From contig NZ_CAJRAU010000013.1 of NCBI RefSeq assembly GCF_907165045.1, forward strand, positions 19,432 through 83,431: a stretch of 64,000 nucleotides of DNA, in the 5' to 3' direction. This stretch comes from Dyadobacter linearis (lineage in GTDB: Bacteria; Bacteroidota; Bacteroidia; Cytophagales; Spirosomataceae). This document shows positions 17,346 to 26,083 of the stretch, one piece after another. A program made the position numbers and the translations under genes. The notes beneath the pieces were generated by a model. It did no database searches. It was not told where the DNA came from and worked only from the letters and a program-made list of their open reading frames with translations. Every line of letters starts with the position of its first letter. Within the stretch, counting starts at the first letter, position 1.

Positions 17346-17384
17346 GCAAAAAGAGGATCTGAACAAATCAGATCCTCTTTTTTG
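17346..17384. terminator. Bidirectional rho-independent terminator
   Basis: Perfect 11-bp stem agaggatctga/tcagatcctct (17352-17362 with 17368-17378) with a 5-nt loop, preceded by A-rich and followed by T-rich tracts. It separates the convergent ThuA and hybrid-kinase genes and can serve both. Confidence 0.92.
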
Positions 17385-17401
17385 TGGGCACAGTCGGCCA
17401 C

Positions 17402-19534
17402 CTACCGGCGCGCGTCGGTTACGGTGAGGTAGCTGCTTAGTACGGCGATAAAATTGCTTTCTTCAAATGGTTTGGGTAAAATTTCGTCCATTCCTATTGC
17501 CCGGTAGCCGGCCAGTTTTTCTTCTTCCGTATAACCTGTAAAACCGATCACTGGCAATCCCGCCTTTGCGCTGCTTTGGTGCGAGCGAATGCGTTTGGTA
17601 AGCTCCACTCCGTCCATTACGGGCATATCAATATCTGTGATGACCAGATCGTATGTATTGATTTCGAATAGATCAAATGCCTGCCGGCCGTTCTCGGCAA
17701 GATCATAAGTAGCGCCCAGCTTGTCGATTATGCGGCTGATCAGGATCAGATTCATTTTCGTATCGTCGGCGATTAGCAGTTTTTTATCCCGGAGATCGGT
17801 TTGTAATTTCATCTTAGCCAGCGGTTTTGCCTCGATCAGGCTGCTTTGCTCAGCTGTTTTCAAAGGAATGCGAACCGTGAACTCCGATCCCGCTCCGAGC
17901 ACACTGGTTACACTGATCTTCCCGCCGTACAGGTCGACAATCCTTTTGCAAATCGACAGTCCAAGTCCGGTACCGCCCTGCCGGGCCCTCGCGTCGCCGC
18001 TGCTTACCTGAATGAAATCGTCGAATATGGAACTGAGGTTTTCCTTCGCAATTCCAACACCCGAATCCTTTATGCTGATCACAAGTATGCCTTTTTCCTT
18101 AGTAGCATTCTCAAAGCGGGCCTTCACAGCGATACTGCCATGCTCCGGCGTAAACTTGATCGCGTTCGTAAGCAGGTTGATGACGACCTGCCTGATACGA
18201 AAATTGTCGCCGAGCAATGCGAGACTACTTTCCATCTCTAACTGCGTTTTCATGCCAATATGCTTCTCAGCTGCCAGCACAGACAACATCGACATGGATT
18301 GCTGCACCAGTTCTGCCGGCTTGAAAGGCTCTTCGAACAGGCTGATAGTTCCGCTTTCAAACTTCGAAAAATCGAGGATTTCATTCACCAGCGAGAGCAT
18401 GATCTGGGATGCACTTTTGATAGAATTCACATTGACCCTCATATCCTCGTCCAACTTTTCAGGCTCGATCAGATTTGAAAAACCGATAATCGCATTCAAA
18501 GGTGTGCGCAGTTCGTGGGTGATCTGTGCGAGAAAATCTCCCTTACTTTTACTCGAATCCGCAGTCATTCTTGCGAATGAAAGAATGGTGGCGTCCTTCT
18601 TATAAAGTTTGACCAGATTGAAAATGATTACCACCGCCAGCAAAAACACCAGGGCTACCGCCGCCCACATCAGCAAGCTCATTTCTTCCGATTTCACCTG
18701 GGTTGCAGTTAGCAGCGAACTCCGCAAATCCTGCGTGTCTTGTTTTTCGCGATTTTTTATATCCCGTAATGCTGTTTGAAGATTTGCAAACAGCAGGCTG
18801 TTGATTGCCAGCAATTGTTGTTCCGCCTTTCCCAGCTCCCTCCGCGCCTTTTCGATCGATGCTTGATTTTTCAGAGGTGCAGGTACTATCACCACTTTCA
18901 CAGAATCCTGCCTGATGATCGTATTTGTATGCGTTTTTAGAATGTCGTTTTCCGCGGGTTGTTCGTCCCGGATCGCGTCCATAAGGCGCTTCACAAGTCT
19001 TCTCTTGGTTTTTCTCGGAGTTATTTCGGTAGAGTCAATCGCTTCTGCCCGGGTGCTCGTCTGTACCTTTGCGGATGGCCGGAGTTTATTTGAATGCGTT
19101 ATTTCTTCTGGGCTCAATGAAAATGTGAGCAGACTGTCGACAATCAAACGGAGGTTCACAAACTCCTGGTTTTTACGTTGTTTCTTCGATATCAGCCTGT
19201 AAAGCTTCTTTTCTCGATTTTCCCGCTCATTTTGATATTGGTGTAAAATGGCATTAACCGTTTGAAGCTGTCTGGTATAAGCTTTCAGGTAAGCCGAATC
19301 CTGTGTGACCACAAAGAATCGGCTGTTGTTCTCGGCGGAATAAAGTATGGAAATACAAGTGTCGATCTGGTGATAACTATCCTTTTCAAGCTGCAATACC
19401 TCGATGTTCCTTCTGATCGATTCTGACTTGGACTGGGTAAGAACTATAATGAAGGCAAATAGTGCGAGCAGGATTGTCAGCACCGCTGTCCATGCAAAAG
19501 TAGCCTTTGAATTGGTGGGTAAGTTATTCTTCAT
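17402..19534 (-). CDS. Hybrid sensor histidine kinase with C-terminal receiver
   Basis: A 710-residue membrane kinase. TM1 is at about 13-33 and TM2 at about 289-311; between them is a ~255-residue, mainly helical periplasmic sensor with CHASE3-like start (ESIRRNIEVLQLEKDSYHQI) and a Lys/Arg-rich middle. Then HisKA with phosphoacceptor His in ITHELRTPLNA (~340), HATPase with NLLTNAIKF (~456), DSGVGIAKE and GGTGLGLSI (~521), and a receiver starting KLLIADDTKMN (~583) with the phosphoacceptor Asp in VITDIDMPVMDG (~632). It has no output domain, so phosphate must go to a separate protein. Signal unknown. Confidence 0.93.
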   Translation of the reverse strand: MKNNLPTNSKATFAWTAVLTILLALFAFIIVLTQSKSESIRRNIEVLQLEKDSYHQIDTCISILYSAENNSRFFVVTQDSAYLKAYTRQLQTVNAILHQYQNERENREKKLYRLISKKQRKNQEFVNLRLIVDSLLTFSLSPEEITHSNKLRPSAKVQTSTRAEAIDSTEITPRKTKRRLVKRLMDAIRDEQPAENDILKTHTNTIIRQDSVKVVIVPAPLKNQASIEKARRELGKAEQQLLAINSLLFANLQTALRDIKNREKQDTQDLRSSLLTATQVKSEEMSLLMWAAVALVFLLAVVIIFNLVKLYKKDATILSFARMTADSSKSKGDFLAQITHELRTPLNAIIGFSNLIEPEKLDEDMRVNVNSIKSASQIMLSLVNEILDFSKFESGTISLFEEPFKPAELVQQSMSMLSVLAAEKHIGMKTQLEMESSLALLGDNFRIRQVVINLLTNAIKFTPEHGSIAVKARFENATKEKGILVISIKDSGVGIAKENLSSIFDDFIQVSSGDARARQGGTGLGLSICKRIVDLYGGKISVTSVLGAGSEFTVRIPLKTAEQSSLIEAKPLAKMKLQTDLRDKKLLIADDTKMNLILISRIIDKLGATYDLAENGRQAFDLFEINTYDLVITDIDMPVMDGVELTKRIRSHQSSAKAGLPVIGFTGYTEEEKLAGYRAIGMDEILPKPFEESNFIAVLSSYLTVTDARR

Positions 19535-19757
19535 AGGCCAACTAATTATTTATTTCATGAGGGGAAGAGTAACCGTTGCCACAGGTGTCCTGGAAATAAC
19601 ACTGCAAATGTAACTGATTTGGATTAGTTGTAACCAGCGACACGTTACTTATCGGATACATTGAGACAATTGCTTCCCATTTTTTACAGACCGTTGCTGG
19701 CACAAATTTTTACAACGCGCAATTTTTTCAATATCAACAACCTATTTAAAAACGCTT

Positions 19758-20318
19758 ATGAAAAAGTTAAGATTAATCCTTTTGCTGGTAGCCGGTTCTT
19801 TCCTGGCAGTATCTTGTAACGATGACGACGATAATAACGGCGGCACAACGCTACCTGAAACCGACAGGACGTTTGTGATGAATGCAGCAGATGGTGGCAT
19901 GTTTGAAGTAAGATCCGGAGAATTGGCAGTCGCAAAAGGTGACAGCACGCGCACGGGAATGGTGATGGGATCAGATTCAATGAGTATTAAATCTTTTGGA
20001 CAAATGATGATCACTGATCATACCAAAGCAAACAATGAACTAAAATCTCTGGCCGACAAGAAAGATGTGGACGTACCTACCGCACTGAGCGCCACAAAAC
20101 AGAAAATGATCGACAGTCTGACTGCCGCCACTGGACCTGCATTCAATATGCTGTATGCCAAAATGATGGTAGCGTCTCACAAGGAAACGGTCGCTCTGTT
20201 TGAGAAACAAGCGGCTTCCGGCCAGGATGCAGAGCTGAAATCGTGGGCTACGCAAAAGCTTCCCGTATTGAAACACCACCTGGAAATGGCCGAAATGATG
20301 CATGAGGAAGTGAAGTAA
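19758..20318 (+). CDS. DUF4142 lipoprotein
   Basis: A 186-residue exported lipoprotein: SpII signal MKKLRLILLLVAGSFLAVSC with Cys 20 followed by an acidic, Asp-rich linker. The rest is the ferritin-like helical DUF4142 domain: TFVMNAADGGMFEVRSGELA, IKSFGQMMITDHTKANNELK, and the C-terminal pattern LPVLKHHLEMAEMM. DUF4142 proteins are periplasmic or outer-membrane-anchored and largely uncharacterised. Followed by a terminator shared with the convergent sugar dehydrogenase gene. Confidence 0.9.
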   Translation: MKKLRLILLLVAGSFLAVSCNDDDDNNGGTTLPETDRTFVMNAADGGMFEVRSGELAVAKGDSTRTGMVMGSDSMSIKSFGQMMITDHTKANNELKSLADKKDVDVPTALSATKQKMIDSLTAATGPAFNMLYAKMMVASHKETVALFEKQAASGQDAELKSWATQKLPVLKHHLEMAEMMHEEVK

Positions 20319-20370
20319 CCTGTTTTGGTTACTTTTCAGGCATTGAATCAGATTACTTACACAAACGGAA

Positions 20371-20418
20371 AAGCCTGTGAAAAGCAAGAATTTTGCTGGT
20401 CACAGGCTTCTTCTTTTA
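20371..20418. terminator. Terminator between DUF4142 and sugar dehydrogenase genes
   Basis: Perfect 10-bp arms aagcctgtga/tcacaggctt (20371-20380 with 20400-20409), with a second small stem agcaa/ttgct inside, followed by a T-rich tract. Placed between two convergent genes. Confidence 0.8.
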
Positions 20419-20429
20419 AGGTATTATGC

Positions 20430-21908
20430 CTAACGCTTGAATGTAAACTCAATGATTGCTCCCTCCTCAGTTGATTCTTCGGGATTTTCCCTGGAAGGGC
20501 CGGAGGTGACGGCGGATTTGTCGGTTATGGCGTAAATTTTAAGTCCGTCGGCGGATACTGCCACGTCGCGATAGCGCACTTTACTTGCGAAATAATCCTT
20601 TTCTTCCTCAATACCTGTGTAGGTCGCATTGAGTTTCAACCTGACTATTTTCCCTTGTTTAAGAGAAGAAACGAGCAATGAGTTTTTCCATCCGGGTATT
20701 ACTTCCGAAGTGTAAGCAGCAATGCCAGAAGGCGCCAGCGACGGCCACTCAGGGCTCTTTTTGCCTGATCTGATCGTGTCTGCGAATGCAAGAAGCTGCC
20801 TGTTATCCGTAGCAAAAAAACTTTTGATAGGCGGCTCGAAGTTTTTGAGCTGCTTCGCATTCCGCTGTTCGTTTTCAATGAAAGGATAAGTCGTGTTCCA
20901 CTTGCCAGGCAAACTGTCCTTGTCGGTAACACCCGCCGAAAGCCCATTATAATTTCCGTCTGGAAAACCTATTACCAACGGGTGACCGTAGTTCCGGCCG
21001 CGTTTGATGATATTGATCTCATCGTCGGAAAATGGTCCGTGCTCGGATGAAAAGATAACCGGCTTGCCATTCATGTTGATTTCAGCCAGCCCCTGCGCAT
21101 TGCGGTGCCCGAGCGACCACACTGCATTTTGTTTCGTTTTGTTAAATGGGTTATCGTCGGGAATCCACGAATCCTTCCGATCGGTATCCTTGTCTGGTTC
21201 TGTATTGAAACGCAGCATCTTACCTTCATACACATTCAAATCCTGCGCGTAATTAGCACGGGCGGCGTTCTTAAACTGCCCCGCGCCCATATCTCCCACA
21301 GAGCAGAACAAATAGGCTTTCCCATTGATCGCGGAGATCAGCAGCCTGCCCCCATTATGGTCATTGCTGCCAGAGATCTGGTCACAAACGGTCTCCGGCT
21401 TTTCCAGCTTTTTAATTTCCGCATTGTAAGTGCAGCGAACAATTTTTGTTTTAAAATGAAAACCTTGATCGTGAGGATCCTGTCCATCGCCAGGTCTGTT
21501 TTTTCCTTCAAAATCGTAGACGAATGCCAGGTAAACGAACGGTTTTCCGTTCAGCAGATTGGGATGAAGCGCCATGCCCATCAGCCCGCCCTGAGGTGCG
21601 GGTTTGCCGCCGTCGATCGAGTCGCTCACTTTGTCGTAATTGGGGAAAGTCTTCTCCGAACTCAGATCGGCAAGCACCTCCTTATTCCCCGTCGCAGGGT
21701 CGACCCGAAGCACGCGATACTCCTTCGATTCCGTGACCCACAAATGCCGATCGGGCCCAAAAACGATCTCCCAGGGATCTGAAATACCTTTTGCAATAAC
21801 TCTTTTCTCAAATTTCTCTTGTCCCGGCACCTGAGCGGGAACAACTTCTGCGGTCGCAAAAAAGCAAAATGCGAGCAGGTAAAATGGCAAGCCTTTATAA
21901 AGTGACAT
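20430..21908 (-). CDS. PQQ-dependent sugar dehydrogenase (soluble GDH-like beta propeller)
   Basis: A 492-residue secreted protein with a signal peptide ending near VVPAQ. The GSDH-type six-bladed propeller is marked by GISDPWEIVFGPDRHLWVTE at the N-terminus, the GGLMGMALHP motif near residue 107, GSNDHNGGRLL, the central SLGHRNAQGLAEI and SSEHGPFSDDEINII, and GIAAYTSEVIPGWKNS near the C-terminus. These enzymes oxidise aldoses in the periplasm with PQQ and pass electrons to the respiratory chain. PQQ biosynthesis genes are not in this window. Many Bacteroidota homologues have no proven activity. Confidence 0.9.
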   Translation of the reverse strand: MSLYKGLPFYLLAFCFFATAEVVPAQVPGQEKFEKRVIAKGISDPWEIVFGPDRHLWVTESKEYRVLRVDPATGNKEVLADLSSEKTFPNYDKVSDSIDGGKPAPQGGLMGMALHPNLLNGKPFVYLAFVYDFEGKNRPGDGQDPHDQGFHFKTKIVRCTYNAEIKKLEKPETVCDQISGSNDHNGGRLLISAINGKAYLFCSVGDMGAGQFKNAARANYAQDLNVYEGKMLRFNTEPDKDTDRKDSWIPDDNPFNKTKQNAVWSLGHRNAQGLAEINMNGKPVIFSSEHGPFSDDEINIIKRGRNYGHPLVIGFPDGNYNGLSAGVTDKDSLPGKWNTTYPFIENEQRNAKQLKNFEPPIKSFFATDNRQLLAFADTIRSGKKSPEWPSLAPSGIAAYTSEVIPGWKNSLLVSSLKQGKIVRLKLNATYTGIEEEKDYFASKVRYRDVAVSADGLKIYAITDKSAVTSGPSRENPEESTEEGAIIEFTFKR

Positions 21909-21990
21909 GGATCAATGCGGGAATATCAATAGCAGGTTGAGACTTCCGGGCACCTTATGAAAAGCATGCCAAATTAGGGGGGAGTGCATG

Positions 21991-22065
21991 TACCCCTAAA
22001 TCCCCCGAGGGGGACTTTGCTTTGTAGCATGGCTTTTCTTAGCCCCCTTTTAGGGGGTTGGGGGG
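21991..22065 (-). repeat. Palindromic intergenic repeat, copy 3 (reverse orientation)
   Basis: A 75-bp unit beginning tacccctaaatccccc, with hairpin tccccc/ggggga at 22001-22014 and a second one ccccctttta...ggggg near the right end, finishing in a G run. Same family, opposite orientation, as the pair at 12765-12936. Confidence 0.85.
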
Positions 22066-22143
22066 TACCCCTAAATCCCCCGAGGGGGACTTGGCTTTGC
22101 AGCACCGCTTTTTTTCTTAGCCCCCTTTTAGGGGGTTGGGGGG
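22066..22143 (-). repeat. Palindromic intergenic repeat, copy 4 (reverse orientation)
   Basis: Follows copy 3 without a gap; begins with the same tacccctaaatccccc stretch and ends in ggttgggggg. Differs from copy 3 mainly in the spacer between the two hairpins (ggctttgcagcaccgc). Confidence 0.85.
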
Positions 22144-22149
22144 TGAATG

Positions 22150-22305
22150 CTATTTGGAAGGCAGTGGAAACTTTTTAAAAATTTCAGCCGCGCGTAAAGT
22201 TTTCCTGACAATGACATTTTCCTGAAGATTCCCGATAGATACTTTCAAGTTCTCTTTCTTGCTGAGAGTCACTTTCTCGGAATTTTTATTGTTGATAGTT
22301 GACAT
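22150..22305 (-). CDS. Small basic hypothetical protein (51 residues)
   Basis: ATG 22305 to TAG 22150 encodes 51 residues with no Cys, no signal peptide and no TM segment. Fragments: MSTINNKNSEKVTLSKKENL, a beta-looking KVSIGNLQENVIVRK and a Phe/Pro/Lys end. The stop lies 6 bp from the palindromic repeats. Codon use looks normal. I do not recognise a family; existence as a gene is uncertain. Confidence 0.45.
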   Translation of the reverse strand: MSTINNKNSEKVTLSKKENLKVSIGNLQENVIVRKTLRAAEIFKKFPLPSK

Positions 22306-22396
22306 AATTAATGCAGTGTTATAGTGTGTTTAATGGAGTGAAGATTATCACGATTTTTGGTTAATACAAATTGCGAATCCTATTTTTGCATTCAGA

Positions 22397-23695
22397 ATGC
22401 TCCTCACTATTTTCTGGCCGTTGCGTAACCTCTTATCATTTTTTTTGCTCATCAATTTTGGCGTCCAGTCATTTGCCCAGGAAGCCGACTCGGTGAAACG
22501 GGAGTTTTGGGTGGATCTTGAAGTTCGGCCGAGGGCTGAGTACCGGGATAATTTCATGTGGACACCGGCTGATTCTGCGATGCCCGCATTATATGTAACC
22601 CAGCGCAACCGGGCCACGATCAATTACATTAATAAGTGGTTCAGATTTCACGCATCTCCACAGGAAATCCACGTGTGGGGTGGGAAGAACGGGTTTTCCA
22701 AGGTTGGTAGCGTCAATGCTTGTGAATTTTATATTGAACCCAAACTCGACAAAAACTGGTCTTTTCGCTTGGGGAGACAGGCACTTTCACTGGATAACGG
22801 GCGGATTTTCTCGGCCGCTCCATGGAGCCAGCAAAGTAGGGCGCACGAAGGATTGCGGGTGTTTTATAATAATAAAATAAGCACCGATCTGACCATCGCA
22901 TTCACCAGACCTTACGGGAGAGCCTTTGATCCTGCCTACTCCCCTGTGGCTTCGCATCAATACAAATTACTTTTACTGCATCATCTAAAACACAAATTCA
23001 AAGATTGGACGCTCACGACCATTAATGCAATGGATGTGTTCGAAAAGCCGAATCTGGCGGGACAATACTACCGGCGCGTTACGAATGGAGGTCGTCTTGA
23101 ATATACCAGCGGCTTACTTTACAGTACAGTAAATGCATATTATCAGTACGGCCGCACTGCGACATTGAAGAAAATCCGCGCCTATTATATTCAGCCCGAA
23201 ATCAGCACCACTTTTTCAAAAACAACCTTTCGACTCGGGGCAGAAATTCTTAGCGGCAACAGCACAAATATCCGCGACGACAAGACGCATTCATTTGTCC
23301 CGCTCTATGGTGTAGCCTGGAAATTTATGGGTAATATGAACCTGTTCACCCGGTTCCCTTCCGATGTGAGTGACAAAGGTTTGGTAAATCCTTATCTATT
23401 CATACTTCGGCCGGTTAACAAAAAACTTTCCCTGCGTGCCGACGTTCACCTGTTTTACTCGCAATTTTCACTCGCCAGGTCGGAGGACGAGCTAGCAGGG
23501 ACTTTCCTCGGGTTTGAAAGTGATCTTTCCATCAATTATAAGCCTGTAAAGAATGTAGAAGTCATTTACGGCTTCTCATTCACGCTTGCCAACGAGCGGA
23601 TGGAACTTCTCAAAAAGGTACCCGATTCTGGCAAAACACCAGTATGGAGCTTCTTAATGATCTCTTACGCGCCGCGAATAATAGATTTGAAATAA
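22397..23695 (+). CDS. Outer-membrane porin, alginate-export (AlgE)-like
   Basis: A 432-residue protein with a signal peptide (to about SFAQ) followed by a beta-barrel pattern of alternating residues. The start of the mature protein (FWVDLEVRPRAEYRDNF), RLGRQALSLDNGRIFSAAPW near residue 120 and RAHEGLRVFYN are typical of the alginate_exp family of 16- to 18-stranded barrels, which pass sugars or small anionic solutes. The final strand ends in Lys after IIDL. Function cannot be narrowed further. Convergent with the luciferase-like gene. Confidence 0.85.
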   Translation: MLLTIFWPLRNLLSFFLLINFGVQSFAQEADSVKREFWVDLEVRPRAEYRDNFMWTPADSAMPALYVTQRNRATINYINKWFRFHASPQEIHVWGGKNGFSKVGSVNACEFYIEPKLDKNWSFRLGRQALSLDNGRIFSAAPWSQQSRAHEGLRVFYNNKISTDLTIAFTRPYGRAFDPAYSPVASHQYKLLLLHHLKHKFKDWTLTTINAMDVFEKPNLAGQYYRRVTNGGRLEYTSGLLYSTVNAYYQYGRTATLKKIRAYYIQPEISTTFSKTTFRLGAEILSGNSTNIRDDKTHSFVPLYGVAWKFMGNMNLFTRFPSDVSDKGLVNPYLFILRPVNKKLSLRADVHLFYSQFSLARSEDELAGTFLGFESDLSINYKPVKNVEVIYGFSFTLANERMELLKKVPDSGKTPVWSFLMISYAPRIIDLK

Positions 23696-23717
23696 GCGAG
23701 GGTAAACGAACGATCAA

Positions 23718-24740
23718 TCAAGAAGTTAGCACACTTTCATTCTGTACGCTTTTTAAGATCTCATAACTATGGATGCGAGCGTTTGGGTCGTAAATGTGGC
23801 TGGTAACCATCAACTCATCTAGCTGAGTATGTTTTTGAAAATAGGCCAGATTGCTGCCGACTTTTTTCCGGTCGCCGATGAATGTATATTTCATCATTTC
23901 TCTCACTGCGGCTTCTTCATATTCTCCCCAAAGCCCGTCCATACTATCAACGGGTGGTTGCAAAGGCCGGCGCTTGCCAGTGATAATGCCCGTCGCCAAC
24001 TGGTAGAAAGAAGTCGCAAGCCGCTCGGCTTCCCCGGTGGTATCTGCGGCGATCACATTGACACAAGCCATTACGTAAGGTTGCGCGAGATATTTCGACG
24101 GTCTGAAATTCCGTCGGTAAAGTTCTATTGCTGTCACAAATTGCGTGGGTGCGAAGTGACTTGCAAATGCATAAGGTAGCCCTAAATGTGCCGCCAATCG
24201 CGCACTATCAGTACTGGAACCCAATATCCAAATCGGAATTTCAAGTCCTTCGCCGGGAATAGAGCGTACTTTAGAGTTACTATTCTCTGCTGAAAAATAG
24301 GTTTGCAATGCAACCACATCGTCTGGAAAATCCTGCGCAGATTCCATGTAATTACGTCTGAGTGCGCGGGCCGTCACCTGGTCAGTTCCTGGCGCCCGTC
24401 CCAGTCCCAGGTCGATGCGGTTGGGATACAGCGACGCGAGGGTACCGAATTGTTCTGCAACGACGAGCGGCGCGTGATTAGGCAACATAATGCCGCCGCT
24501 GCCCACCCGGATCGTTTTTGTACCGCCGGCAATGTAACCGATCAGCACCGACGTCGCCGAACTGGCAACGCTTGCCATATTGTGGTGCTCAGCGAGCCAA
24601 TATCTTTTATAGCCCAATTCTTCAACACGTTGCGCGAGCCGGAGGCTATTTTTAAAAGTTGTCGCTGCATTATTTCCTTCTGTGATCGGTGCGAGATCAA
24701 GAATGGAAAACGGTATATCCTGAATAAGTTTGTCTGCCAT
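23718..24740 (-). CDS. Luciferase-like monooxygenase (LLM flavin-dependent oxidoreductase)
   Basis: A 340-residue TIM-barrel flavin enzyme of the MsnO8/YhbW subgroup: FSILDLAPITEG at the start, YWLAEHHNMASVASSATSVL near residue 42, TIRVGSGGIMLPNHAPLVVAEQ (quoted in part) near 75, RIDLGLGRAPGTDQ near 107 and WILGSSTDSARLAAHLGLPY near 170. It uses reduced flavin from a separate reductase to oxidise an unknown substrate. The start codon lies 5 bp from a perfect inverted repeat that is probably an operator for the HxlR regulator encoded just upstream on the same strand. Confidence 0.92.
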   Translation of the reverse strand: MADKLIQDIPFSILDLAPITEGNNAATTFKNSLRLAQRVEELGYKRYWLAEHHNMASVASSATSVLIGYIAGGTKTIRVGSGGIMLPNHAPLVVAEQFGTLASLYPNRIDLGLGRAPGTDQVTARALRRNYMESAQDFPDDVVALQTYFSAENSNSKVRSIPGEGLEIPIWILGSSTDSARLAAHLGLPYAFASHFAPTQFVTAIELYRRNFRPSKYLAQPYVMACVNVIAADTTGEAERLATSFYQLATGIITGKRRPLQPPVDSMDGLWGEYEEAAVREMMKYTFIGDRKKVGSNLAYFQKHTQLDELMVTSHIYDPNARIHSYEILKSVQNESVLTS

Positions 24741-24745
24741 GTCGA

Positions 24746-24775
24746 TTTACTAACTGTAAGAATGCTGTTAGTAAA
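24746..24775. promoter_or_regulatory. Inverted-repeat operator upstream of the LLM gene
   Basis: Perfect 9-bp arms tttactaac/gttagtaaa at 24746-24754 and 24767-24775 with a 12-nt spacer, just before the start codon at 24740. Likely bound by the adjacent HxlR regulator (inference from position and symmetry). Confidence 0.7.
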
Positions 24776-24847
24776 AAGCATTTTATTAGCTTCTGAGTTC
24801 CTTACTCATCAGGTGTTACTTCACTTCAAGCCGCAGATTTTAGCGAG

Positions 24848-25231
24848 CTAATGACGCGAAATCGCCGGCAAGTGAGGTTCCTGGCTTAAACTCCTGTGCA
24901 TATTTCCCCAGTCCGACATCGCAGCAATCACCGATTGCATGGACAAGCCGAGCTCGGTCATTTCGTATTCCACCCGCGGCGGCACCTCTGGAAACACTTG
25001 TCGCCGGACAATACCGTCACTTTCCAGCTCGCGGAGCTGGGCTACCAGCATTCTTTCTGAAATTCCTTCGATTGATTTTTTCAACTCGCCGTAACGCAAC
25101 GTGCCGTGCATGAGCCGGCAGAGGATCGCTGGCTTCCAGCGGCCGCCCAGCACGCCGAGTGTGTACGCCATACCGCAGCTGTCGCTGATCATTTTTTCGT
25201 TCAAAGCATTCGTGGATGTCTCTTTTCTCAT
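24848..25231 (-). CDS. HxlR-family transcriptional regulator
   Basis: A 127-residue winged-helix protein of the HxlR/DUF24 family: TLGVLGGRWKPAILCRLMHG near residue 25, LRYGELKKSIEGISERMLVA and the wing PPRVEYEMTELGLSMQ. A Cys lies before the HTH (DSCGMAY) in the position used by many family members to sense quinones, aldehydes or other electrophiles. It is divergent from an SDR gene (98 bp) and upstream of the luciferase-like gene, so it probably controls both. Confidence 0.92.
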   Translation of the reverse strand: MRKETSTNALNEKMISDSCGMAYTLGVLGGRWKPAILCRLMHGTLRYGELKKSIEGISERMLVAQLRELESDGIVRRQVFPEVPPRVEYEMTELGLSMQSVIAAMSDWGNMHRSLSQEPHLPAISRH

Positions 25232-25329
25232 TTCTTACTTTTTTGTTGGTACCTAACAATCTGCTGCTTGCTTACAAATATAAAGCAATCCCCGTAGGTT
25301 TGCATTGCATTTAAAAACAAAGTGTTTAC

Positions 25330-26070
25330 ATGAAAAAGTTAGAAAATAAAATAGCATTAGTAACCGGTGGAAGCCGTGGAATAGGCGCTGCGATTGTGCG
25401 CCGCCTTGCGGCCGAAGGTGCCAAAGTAGCATTCACTTATACTAGTTCCGCTGAAAAGTCAGAGGCGCTTGTCGCCGAAATAACAGGAGCAGGTGGCGAG
25501 GTAGTAGCCATTGCGGCCGACAATAAAAATTCCGAAGATGTAGCAGGTGCAGTGCACAAAACGGTCGATGCTTTTGGAGGACTGGATATTCTGGTAAACA
25601 ATGCCGGCATTTACATCGGAAAAGATTTCGCCGAACATACTATTGATGAGTACGACCAGGTAATGGATGTGAATGTAAAGGCGGTTTTTGTAGCGGCGCT
25701 GGAAGCTGTGAAGCATCTCCAGGCGGGCGGGCGCATCATCACGATCGGCAGCAACATTGCGGATAATGCACTCAAACCACAGACTACATTGTATACGATG
25801 AGCAAATCGGCATTGCAGGGTTTCACCCGCGGGCTGGCGCGCGACCTGGGCCCAAAAGGAATTACGGTTACCCTCGTACAACCCGGCCCGATCGACACGG
25901 ATATGAACCCGGCGAGTGGAGACCTGGCCGACTTTCTGCGAAGCCAAATGGCTATCCCCAGCTATGGCACGGGCGAAGATATTGCGGGCTTGGTAGCGTT
26001 TCTGGCGAGTGAGGAAGGCAAATACATTACCGGCTCGTGGGTTACCGTCGACGGCGGGTTAAATGCCTGA
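25330..26070 (+). CDS. SDR-family NAD(P)-dependent oxidoreductase
   Basis: A 246-residue classical short-chain dehydrogenase: cofactor motif VTGGSRGIGAA near residue 12, NNAG near 88, the catalytic Ser region and YTMSKSALQGFTRGLARDLG with the YxxxK pair near 155, and the C-terminal ITGSWVTVDGGLNA. An Asn-to-Ser-type catalytic set is complete. FabG-like, but genes of this type next to an HxlR regulator usually act in carbonyl detoxification rather than fatty-acid synthesis (inference). A TAGGTTTG -7 element lies 25 bp upstream. Confidence 0.9.
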   Translation: MKKLENKIALVTGGSRGIGAAIVRRLAAEGAKVAFTYTSSAEKSEALVAEITGAGGEVVAIAADNKNSEDVAGAVHKTVDAFGGLDILVNNAGIYIGKDFAEHTIDEYDQVMDVNVKAVFVAALEAVKHLQAGGRIITIGSNIADNALKPQTTLYTMSKSALQGFTRGLARDLGPKGITVTLVQPGPIDTDMNPASGDLADFLRSQMAIPSYGTGEDIAGLVAFLASEEGKYITGSWVTVDGGLNA

Positions 26071-26083
26071 TGCAGAGTCAGGT

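Noticed and set aside
21105..21782. Plus-strand ORF of 225 codons over the sugar dehydrogenase
   Set aside because: Shadow of the PQQ dehydrogenase frame; no start context or domain.
24303..24851. Plus-strand ORF of 182 codons over the LLM gene
   Set aside because: Antisense to a gene with clear motifs; runs into the operator and shows no family.
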